DNA of 23,211 bases from a virus, in the IMG/VR virus record IMGVR_UViG_3300043823_000519, positions 1 to 23,211 of that record; one strand, given 5' to 3'. Below the pieces are notes generated by a model. That model was not told where the DNA came from and did no database searches. It saw nothing but the letters and a program-made list of their open reading frames with translations. Numbering within the stretch: the stretch's first letter is position 1; the number at the start of each line of letters is the position of its first letter. The position numbers were made by a program, and so were the translations under genes. Below are positions 17,506 through 23,211 of this stretch, in pieces.

Positions 17506-17508
17506 CCA

Positions 17509-18261
17509 TTATTCTTGTTGATTTGGTGTTCCTGTATCTCCACCTTGTGGATCTGGATGCGTATGACCATCATAAATCTGTCTATCATCAGCCATAGCAC
17601 GAACTGAATCTATTACATTTGCATATGATTTAATATCTTGATTTGCTACAATATTTAAGTTAGCAGAAATATTGCTTTGAGTCAAAATATTACCTGTATT
17701 TTTAAAATCGCCCACTTGATTGATTGGACCGACAAAATTGAAGTCACTTGCCGTTGCTGTAAATGAACCATCTACAGCCATATTCATATTACCACCAACT
17801 TTTAAGTTAACATCTCCATTGAACTGTAATTGTGCATTACCTTCTACTAAAACTTTACATGCACCTTGTATTGAGATTGTTGCTTTTCCTTGAATTTGGA
17901 TATAATCATCTTTCATAATAATTTGATAATTATCATTGACAATTTTCTCCACCATTGAACCATCAGGATGAATTTCGTAGAATGTACCTGTTCTGTGTCC
18001 TATTGATACACGTTCAGCACCTGGTGTATCATCAAATTCCATTAAATGACCAGATTCAGTTTGTTTTGCATTATTGTATGGATATTGTGGTGCATATGCA
18101 GTTTTTGGTTCACTAAACTCATTATTCGGATTAGCAACCGCTTCAATTTGATCAGCTTTAGCGTTATATGTGTTTTTATTAGCAGACACTTCCTCTAATG
18201 CAGATTTTTGTGCTTGTAATTTAGTAATCTGTGCTTGTAATAGTGTAATCAAATCTGACAT
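17509..18261 (-). CDS. Baseplate spike: gp5 C-terminal beta-helix with HxH tip, as its own gene
   Basis: The protein has 250 residues. Residues 1-28 (SDLITLLQAQITKLQAQKSA and on) form a coiled coil. Residues about 72-115 (GHLMEFDDTPGAERVSIGHR, TGTFYEIHPDGSMVEKI) match the entry to the gp5/VgrG triple-stranded beta-helix. This is followed by short strands (IQIQGKATISIQ, VLVEGNAQLQF, VNLKVGGNMNM) characteristic of the helix. The end reads DGHTHPDPQGGDTG. His233 and His235 form the HxH motif that binds iron at the apex of phage P2 gpV and phi92 gp138 spikes. In T4 the equivalent helix is released from gp5 by proteolysis and capped by the PAAR protein gp5.4. It starts 1 base after the gp5 hub stop, in another frame, with AGG upstream. 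Confidence 0.85.
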   Translation of the reverse strand: MSDLITLLQAQITKLQAQKSALEEVSANKNTYNAKADQIEAVANPNNEFSEPKTAYAPQYPYNNAKQTESGHLMEFDDTPGAERVSIGHRTGTFYEIHPDGSMVEKIVNDNYQIIMKDDYIQIQGKATISIQGACKVLVEGNAQLQFNGDVNLKVGGNMNMAVDGSFTATASDFNFVGPINQVGDFKNTGNILTQSNISANLNIVANQDIKSYANVIDSVRAMADDRQIYDGHTHPDPQGGDTGTPNQQE

Positions 18262-18262
18262 A

Positions 18263-19546
18263 TTATTTACCTAACGTGCTTACGAGTGATTGTAATTGTG
18301 AAATCTGAGAACCAAGAGAGCCAATTGCAGTATCTACTTGATTCAATGGTATATTCAATGGTATATCGCTTAAGTTAATATTCGATAAACTGCTACTTAT
18401 TTCTGGTGAAAGATTTGATAGTTGACTTGTTATACTACTCAATCCACCAGGAATAATACTTCCTAACTGCCCTGTAATACTACTTAATGAACCAGAAATA
18501 TCTACTTTAGGAATTCCTCCATCCAAATTCACTGGAAATTGAGTAGATATATTTCCACCAGCAAGACTACTTAATTTTGATGAAATTTGATCTGCGATAC
18601 CACTTACTTGTGATGATAAATCCGAAATTCCTGCTGATATTGATGCTTGTGCTTGTGCTTGTGCATCTGCTAGTTTTCCTTGTGCTTCAGCAAATGCTGA
18701 TTGAAATTGTGATTGTGCTTGTGATAAATTTGATTTAAATTCATCTGAATTTAATAAACTAGATGCTTGTTGTACAGAACTAGAAATCGCAGATTTTGCT
18801 TGTGACAACGCATCTGTTGCGGCTGACGTTACGTTACTTGAAATATCACTGACATTGATACTTGATGCTAATGATGATGGATCAGGAAGTAATGATTTAA
18901 TATCTGGTATTGAACCTGTAATAGCACTTAATGCACCTTCACCTGCGGCCGCAATCGTATCTGCTAAATTTTTTGCATCTGGTCCTTGAATATTTTCTAC
19001 TGTATTTTCTAATCTATCTACAATTTCTTGTGGTTGATTATTAGGATCATTAATCGCTAAAGTGGGTAAAGTAGGAAAACCAAACACAAAAGGAAATCGT
19101 TGTGCGGGTTGATTTGTTACTGTAGCACCAGAACCATCTGTAGGCATTTCTACACTTGCTGGTGTAGCAGGTGCTTCAGCCAATTCATCTGCTGTACGCA
19201 GGTCTCTAAAACCAACTTGTGGTGGTATGTCAGGTGGGTCTTGAGGTATACCTGGTATCACACCAAAATATGCTGGTGATTGACATGATGCACCATCTAA
19301 GAAAAAACCTACTACCCATTGTCCTTCTTTAGGTACTTGAGATGTATCCGCATTATTGAGTGGAACAACAGGATGTGCCCATGGTAGATCATCAGAAGGA
19401 ATAAGTTGTAAATTATCTGTATGTAGACCAAAGATACGAGCCTTCACACGACCGAGATATAATGGGTCGATTCTTTGTTCAACAACACCTATCCACCAGT
19501 AGAAACCGGACATTCCTAAGAAATTTGGTTTACTCATTACTGTCAT
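18263..19546 (-). CDS. 5: Baseplate hub gp5, N-terminal OB-fold part; no lysozyme domain
   Basis: The protein has 427 residues. The start at 19546 overlaps the gp27 stop (ATGA) and has AAAGG nine bases upstream; a second Met at 19537 is possible. Residues about 15-115 match the T4 gp5 OB-fold: YWWIGVVEQRIDPLYLGRVK, FGLHTD, DDLPWAHPVVPL, EGQWVVGFFLDG, YFGVIPG. T4 gp5 then has a lysozyme domain. Here there is a Pro-rich linker (about 118-195), followed by a long Ala/Ser/Gln/Leu-rich region (about 200-427) with helical repeats (DAQAQAQASIS, GISDLSSQVSGIADQISSKL). No lysozyme Glu-Asp-Thr triad is recognisable. It probably trimerises on gp27 and holds the spike through coiled coils. Cell-wall digestion must come from elsewhere or not be needed. 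Confidence 0.85.
   Translation of the reverse strand: MTVMSKPNFLGMSGFYWWIGVVEQRIDPLYLGRVKARIFGLHTDNLQLIPSDDLPWAHPVVPLNNADTSQVPKEGQWVVGFFLDGASCQSPAYFGVIPGIPQDPPDIPPQVGFRDLRTADELAEAPATPASVEMPTDGSGATVTNQPAQRFPFVFGFPTLPTLAINDPNNQPQEIVDRLENTVENIQGPDAKNLADTIAAAGEGALSAITGSIPDIKSLLPDPSSLASSINVSDISSNVTSAATDALSQAKSAISSSVQQASSLLNSDEFKSNLSQAQSQFQSAFAEAQGKLADAQAQAQASISAGISDLSSQVSGIADQISSKLSSLAGGNISTQFPVNLDGGIPKVDISGSLSSITGQLGSIIPGGLSSITSQLSNLSPEISSSLSNINLSDIPLNIPLNQVDTAIGSLGSQISQLQSLVSTLGK
18645..18664. repeat. Short tandem repeat (GCTTGT)x3 in gp5 hub
   Basis: Three copies of the hexamer GCTTGT plus GC lie in phase with the coding frame and encode Ala-Gln pairs (the QAQAQA stretch). A slippage-prone hexamer would change helix length without breaking the frame. 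Confidence 0.6.
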
Positions 19547-20946
19547 TGTGTCTTGCCTTTACTTGAGTTTTTCCAAATTGTGCTTGTATTATCAATAGTA
19601 CCAATTTGATTTGGTACGCTTTCTTTAGTTATTTCAATTTCTGTTGTATATCCGTTGCTATTAGGATTAATAAATTGTTTTACTGCTGTGACAAGATAAT
19701 TTCCAGAATAAAATGAATCAAGTGTTTTTCTTACTTCATCGTTTACTCTAAATTCTGTTGAAGGTAAATTAAACGTGATTACCATACCAACTTTAACTTC
19801 TGGATCACCAGGAATACTCAATCTTACTCTATGGTAATTAGCAAGTGCTAGTTGTGCTGTTCTATATGGAATATAAGTTTCAGCATAGATGTCTTGCGCT
19901 ACTGAACCGACTTTATTTTTAATATAATCAATTAATTGTTGACCGGAATTGACAATACTCATCTTAACTACAGCCTCAGATGTTTTATATATTTCATCAC
20001 CGAATCTGTTTTGATAATTGTTGATAATAGGATTACCATTTAAATTTTGTGCTTTATTTGCATAATCAGTATTACCACCAATATAATTAAAATCTGTAAT
20101 TTCATATCGTTGAAGTAGTGGGTCTATTCCTACAAAACGATTAGCAAATATACCTTGATTAATACCACTCAATACATCAAATGAATCAAGTATAGTATAC
20201 GACAATACATCTGTTAATACTTTGTCTGATAATGATTCTTGTTTTTTTCCAATATTTTGTGGTCGAACATTATATGTGTTATATGGTGTATTTGCAAATA
20301 ATGTTTGTAGAGACAAAAAATGGAAGCCGTCTTTATTTTGAAAGAACAGCATATCTGCACCAGGATTTCCTGATGCCGATCTAGCATATGTTGATAACCA
20401 ATTTATTGCTTCAAATGGTTTAAAATTAGGAATAATAAAATCATATGTTCCGTAAGTGTCTTCTATAGTGTAATTGCTACTATCGATTCCTAAATACTCA
20501 CTACAAATATTATCAATAATTTCAGATATTTTTTTCTTAGGATATGATTTTTGAATTTTATATTGTTCATTTAATATCATTTCTTCAGAGCAAAAATACA
20601 GCGTATATACTTCAGATTGCATATTATTGTCTAATGTTCTGTTTCCTATTTTATATACTCTAAAAATCGCATCGATATTATTAATATTGGATTTTGTTTT
20701 ACCAAAAATGATTCTAATAAACTCATTACCATTAAATCTTAATTTGTTTAGATATCCTGATGCATCACTCATACTTAAATGTCCTGATGTAGTGCTACTG
20801 AAAATGTCTTCATAGTAACACAATTCTATTGTTGATGCTTTGATATCGAAGGTTTGAGCTGGAGTTAATAGTGTAAGTGATTTAAGCGCATAGTCCTGAG
20901 GAAAAATTATACCAGGAGTTGCTGGTGTTGGTGTTGCATTTGCCAT
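19543..20946 (-). CDS. 27: Baseplate central hub protein gp27
   Basis: The protein has 467 residues (T4 gp27 has 391). Features fitting gp27 and its P2 gpD/VgrG gp27-like relatives are an early beta part (KASTIELCYYEDIFSSTTSG at about 36-55), LRFNGNEFIRIIFG, and VYTLYFCSEEMILNEQYKIQ followed by SYPKKKISEIIDNI at about 130-145. Next come FIIPNFKPFEAINWLSTYAR and LFFQNKDGFHFLSLQTL. The C-terminal part has VRLSIPGDPEVKVGMVITF and GNYLVTAVKQFINPN, as in the second tube-like domain. A gp27 trimer joins the tail tube to the gp5 spike. It lies directly before gp5 with a 4-base overlap, giving hub partners coupled translation. Confidence 0.85.
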   Translation of the reverse strand: MANATPTPATPGIIFPQDYALKSLTLLTPAQTFDIKASTIELCYYEDIFSSTTSGHLSMSDASGYLNKLRFNGNEFIRIIFGKTKSNINNIDAIFRVYKIGNRTLDNNMQSEVYTLYFCSEEMILNEQYKIQKSYPKKKISEIIDNICSEYLGIDSSNYTIEDTYGTYDFIIPNFKPFEAINWLSTYARSASGNPGADMLFFQNKDGFHFLSLQTLFANTPYNTYNVRPQNIGKKQESLSDKVLTDVLSYTILDSFDVLSGINQGIFANRFVGIDPLLQRYEITDFNYIGGNTDYANKAQNLNGNPIINNYQNRFGDEIYKTSEAVVKMSIVNSGQQLIDYIKNKVGSVAQDIYAETYIPYRTAQLALANYHRVRLSIPGDPEVKVGMVITFNLPSTEFRVNDEVRKTLDSFYSGNYLVTAVKQFINPNSNGYTTEIEITKESVPNQIGTIDNTSTIWKNSSKGKTQ

Positions 20947-20947
20947 A

Positions 20948-21577
20948 TTACGTACTCATCAAATATGCTAATTGTTTCTCCAAATCAGGTGCATATACAG
21001 CATTGATTATATTAATAGTTCTTTTAGCTTCATTCAAATTATTTTCATTATCATAAATTGATACTGCTTGAGTTGCAATTGTTTTAGTTACTGTATTTCC
21101 ACTAGGTAATGTTGCTGTTGTTGTTCCAGTAATAGTATTTGCATATTGTTGTTGTGATATGTTGACAGTATTTGTTGTAGTGTTTGATGTGAAACTATCA
21201 ACAGTAGTAATTGTCATTTCATAATGATCAATAGTAGTTTGTGTATATGCTAATGCTGTTTGATTATTTGCTTCAGCGGCTTCAGCATATTTGTCATTAA
21301 TATAATTATTGAAATCATTGTATGATAGAGGTAAATCCCACATTGGATCTATTGTATTGTTACCTAACAATACAATCCAATAACGATATGCATCACTATA
21401 ATATTTTGATGCGACTATATCTAGTCTATCTCCGTCTTGATAATCGTACTGATAATATACTAATGGATTATTTTGTAAACTTGGTAGTAATGTAACTCTC
21501 CTCATAATATTGGTTAAGATAACTTGACCATCGCTACTATCGACTAAAATTTTTGGAAAAGAATCGAAATATAACAT
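20948..21577 (-). CDS. 53: Baseplate wedge protein gp53 (LysM-like)
   Basis: The protein has 209 residues; T4 gp53 has 196. It opens LYFDSFPKILVDSSDGQVIL. It then has the motif YDYQDGDRLDIVASKYYSDA followed by YRYWIVLLGNN, about residues 45-75, which is the LysM-like core typical of gp53. MWDLPLSYNDFNNYINDKY follows. The last 100 residues are a Thr/Ser/Asn-rich insertion, then NNLNEAKRTINIINAVYAPD (matching the family end) and a short helix. In T4, gp53 clamps adjacent wedges around the hub. It overlaps gp48 by one base and has GAGG as ribosome site. Confidence 0.9.
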   Translation of the reverse strand: MLYFDSFPKILVDSSDGQVILTNIMRRVTLLPSLQNNPLVYYQYDYQDGDRLDIVASKYYSDAYRYWIVLLGNNTIDPMWDLPLSYNDFNNYINDKYAEAAEANNQTALAYTQTTIDHYEMTITTVDSFTSNTTTNTVNISQQQYANTITGTTTATLPSGNTVTKTIATQAVSIYDNENNLNEAKRTINIINAVYAPDLEKQLAYLMST

Positions 21578-22770
21578 TATCTAACCTCGTTATTAGTAAA
21601 TCTTGTTCTATCAATAATTTCCATTTCAGAAAACTGTAGTGTTAACTTAGTTTGAACAGGAGCACCATCTGCATGAGCAACCCAACCATTCGGTGCAAAA
21701 TCTATCTGAACATTCTTCAATACACAATCACCTACTTTATATAAAAATAAGTTTTCATCGCTGTTAATACCATCACTTCCACCAACAGTTTTTACACCAT
21801 CAATAAATGAACCAATAGCACTACCTACATTACTTCCACCTGCAAGAGCACTTGCTAGTCCAGAAACACCACCTGCTTTTTTACTAATGAAAGATACATT
21901 GAATATTGATGGTGGAATAAGGAACATGCCACCGGAAAACGAACCTGTATCGATTTGAGGTAAAGAGTGAAACTTAAATGTGTCAATGATATTCTTTACG
22001 TTCTGTGCTTCTGTTTTTGTTCTAGGTGTAAAAGTAAATTCTAATTGAAATGATCTGATTCCAATACCTTTATATACCATTTGTAACATTGGATTGATTG
22101 AATATCCAGCACCTTTGAGAAGAATATCTGAATATTTTCCGAATTCCGAATTCTTACTTAAAGCAGTAGCAAGTGCTAATGCATTTTTACTTGTTGATGT
22201 TTTGAAAGCAGAGTCAGATGTTTTTCCTAATATAGTGTTTCTATTCGAGTTGTTATAATTTTTTGATAATTCTTCCCATGTACCACCTGCAGCCAAATAT
22301 TTACCTATGAGTGATTGTACACTGACTGCATCATATGAATTGTCGTATGCCATGTTAATACTATCTGGCATATACAATTGAATAACTTTATCTGTTTTTT
22401 TCGTTTGTGCTTGTAAATTTTGAACACCGAGCTTATTTTGAGCATAACTTGTTGCGGCCTGTAAGGAAGGAAGAATTGTTCCTGTTGTTCCTGTTGTTGC
22501 TAGTGTTTCTCCAGTATTGGTTGTAACATTTGTATTTTGACCACCTTGTGTTGCGTAATCAGCAGGTATCACTTGACGCATTGTGAATTTAACATAATGA
22601 TGAATAACAGAATCACCTAAATTAGATGGATAATTTAAAATCGTACCACTACCTTTAGCACTACCAAACAATGATGCGAGAGGTCCTTGTGCTAACCCAC
22701 CTATACCACCAGGAATAGATACACCACCAATAGAAGTTGGAATTTGTGAGTTGATGTTGAAACTAGCCAT
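21577..22770 (-). CDS. 48: Baseplate tail-tube cap protein gp48
   Basis: The protein has 397 residues (T4 gp48 has 364). Marks of the family are VIQLYMPDSINMAYDNSYDA at about 150-169, YSINPMLQMVYKGIGIRSFQ followed by LEFTFTPRTKTEAQNVKNII at about 248-266, and DTFKFHSLPQ. The final part has VGDCVLKNVQIDFAPNGW and TKLTLQFSEMEIIDRTRF. These are shared by tube-initiator proteins gp48 and gp54, which resemble the tail tube protein gp19. The N-terminus has an IGGVSIPGGIGG glycine stretch. gp48 sits on the hub and starts tube polymerisation. It leads the leftward gene run behind an exact TATAAATA. Its own ribosome site is weak. gp54 is a possible alternative name; gp48 fits length and context better. 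Confidence 0.8.
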   Translation of the reverse strand: MASFNINSQIPTSIGGVSIPGGIGGLAQGPLASLFGSAKGSGTILNYPSNLGDSVIHHYVKFTMRQVIPADYATQGGQNTNVTTNTGETLATTGTTGTILPSLQAATSYAQNKLGVQNLQAQTKKTDKVIQLYMPDSINMAYDNSYDAVSVQSLIGKYLAAGGTWEELSKNYNNSNRNTILGKTSDSAFKTSTSKNALALATALSKNSEFGKYSDILLKGAGYSINPMLQMVYKGIGIRSFQLEFTFTPRTKTEAQNVKNIIDTFKFHSLPQIDTGSFSGGMFLIPPSIFNVSFISKKAGGVSGLASALAGGSNVGSAIGSFIDGVKTVGGSDGINSDENLFLYKVGDCVLKNVQIDFAPNGWVAHADGAPVQTKLTLQFSEMEIIDRTRFTNNEVR

Positions 22771-22778
22771 TATAGATA
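22771..22778 (+). promoter_or_regulatory. Candidate late promoter for gp4 (TATAGATA)
   Basis: TATAGATA is one mismatch from TATAAATA on the + strand, 30 bases before the gp4 ATG. It directly adjoins the gp48 start codon. With the - strand promoter at 22802-22809 the two face each other across 23 bases. Confidence 0.4.
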
Positions 22779-22801
22779 CTTTTATTTGTTAGATTAATAC
22801 A

Positions 22802-22809
22802 TATTTATA
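22802..22809 (-). promoter_or_regulatory. T4-type late promoter (TATAAATA) for the leftward tail run
   Basis: The - strand is an exact TATAAATA, the T4 late promoter -10 element used by the gp55-type sigma factor. It lies 32 bases before the gp48 ATG and shares a base with the gp4 start codon. It is the only exact copy I found and heads the longest gene run in the window. Confidence 0.75.
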
Positions 22810-23211
22810 TGGCATACTCAGGACTATTCAAACCAAGAAATCCACAGAAATACAAAGGCGATCATACAAACATCATTTATAGATCGTCTTGGGAACTTCG
22901 TGTAATGAAATATTTAGATGAAAATCCTAATATTATACAATGGGGAAGTGAAGAAATTATTATCCCATACAAATCACCAGTTGATGGTCGTTGGCATAGG
23001 TACTTTCCAGACTTTTTTGTAAAAGTAATTCAGCGTGATGGTCAAATAAAAACGTCAATACTTGAAGTAAAACCTAAAAAACAAACACTTGAGCCTATTA
23101 AACAACAACGTAAAACAAAAAAATACGTCAATGAAGTCGTAACGTATGGTATCAATCAAGCAAAATGGAAATATGCAGAAGAATATTGCATGGATAGAGG
23201 TTGGGATTTCA
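22809..23211 (+). CDS. 4: Head completion protein gp4 (TnsA-type nuclease fold), 3' end cut
   Basis: The frame runs 134 residues to the right edge; T4 gp4 has about 150, so little is missing. It begins MAYSGLFKPRNPQKYKGDHT, typical of T4-like gp4. The PD-(D/E)xK nuclease signature is visible: Glu29 (SSWELRVMKYLD), Asp68 (WHRYFPDFFV), then Glu86 and Lys88 (ILEVKPKKQ). gp4 acts late in head filling and is needed for stable joining of full heads to tails; it may trim DNA ends (known for T4 by genetics, mechanism inferred). It is the only gene on the + strand here. In T4, gp4 and gp53 are neighbours on the same strand; here gp48 lies between them and the orientation is reversed. Confidence 0.88.
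   Translation, partial: MAYSGLFKPRNPQKYKGDHTNIIYRSSWELRVMKYLDENPNIIQWGSEEIIIPYKSPVDGRWHRYFPDFFVKVIQRDGQIKTSILEVKPKKQTLEPIKQQRKTKKYVNEVVTYGINQAKWKYAEEYCMDRGWDF

Larger units (their letters stand above)
17406..17508. other. Non-coding 103-base gap, locally GC-rich
   Basis: This is the longest gap between genes in the window, where most others are 9 bases or less. It has no reading frame worth calling. Part of it (about 17450-17490) is near half G+C, unlike its AT-rich flanks. It holds a 6-8 bp hairpin and a 14-base perfect palindrome, listed separately. On the - strand the hairpin is followed by GTATCCGGGTTCTAAAAAAG, not by a U-tract, so it is not a standard intrinsic terminator. Confidence 0.7.

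Noticed and set aside
18255-18270. A sequencing frameshift joining the two gp5 parts.
   Set aside because: A clean TAA, a one-base gap, an AGG upstream and a Met start with a coiled coil fit two real genes. A single indel would still leave no lysozyme domain.
18263-18960. The Ala/Ser/Gln-rich half of the gp5 hub as a disguised lysozyme or other hydrolase.
   Set aside because: No catalytic motif or aromatic core is visible; the sequence is low-complexity and helical.
1-23211. CRISPR arrays, tRNA genes, IS elements or integration genes.
   Set aside because: No regularly spaced repeats, cloverleaf sequences, transposase or integrase motifs were seen on either strand.

Overview
The window is part of the virion-structure region of a T4-like, contractile-tailed phage: baseplate hub, baseplate wedge and distal tail-fibre genes. 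Base composition is AT-rich (roughly one third G+C by eye). The gene set (gp48, gp53, gp27, gp5, gp25, gp6, gp7-like, gp8, a giant DUF4815-type protein, an embedded 2OG-Fe(II) oxygenase, fibres with an S74 chaperone) resembles T4-like phages of marine or freshwater bacteria more than coliphage T4. The host cannot be fixed from this sequence. I see no bacterial gene, tRNA, IS element, integrase or CRISPR array.

Layout: apart from a head-completion gene (gp4-like) at the far right on the + strand, every gene lies on the - strand and is read right to left. From the right: gp48 (tail-tube cap), gp53 (wedge), gp27 (hub), gp5 N-terminal part (OB-fold hub), gp5 C-terminal part (beta-helix spike with an HxH tip), a 103-base non-coding gap with a GC-rich hairpin, gp25, gp6, gp7-like, gp8, a 2364-residue DUF4815-type protein, a 71-residue coiled-coil protein, a 2OG-Fe(II) oxygenase, a fibre with an S74 self-cleaving chaperone, two small beta-rich proteins, and a second fibre cut by the left edge. 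Most genes are packed with gaps of 0-9 bases or overlaps of 1-4 bases.

Regulation: octamers matching or nearly matching the T4 late promoter TATAAATA lie 22-32 bases upstream of gp48, gp8, the S74 fibre and the left-edge fibre. A one-mismatch copy lies on the + strand before gp4. This suggests late transcription units: hub plus inner wedge, outer wedge plus DUF4815 plus oxygenase, and two fibre units.

How the genes fit together: gp27 and the two gp5 parts make the hub and spike. gp53, gp25, gp6, gp7 and gp8 make the wedges. gp48 caps the hub and starts the tube. The DUF4815 protein and fibres probably form the outer baseplate and receptor-binding parts. The most notable points are the hub gene split into hub and spike with no lysozyme domain, the oxygenase between tail genes, a GxGY beta-module shared by four wedge or outer-baseplate proteins, and a strong avoidance of GCWGC at Ala-Ala codon pairs.
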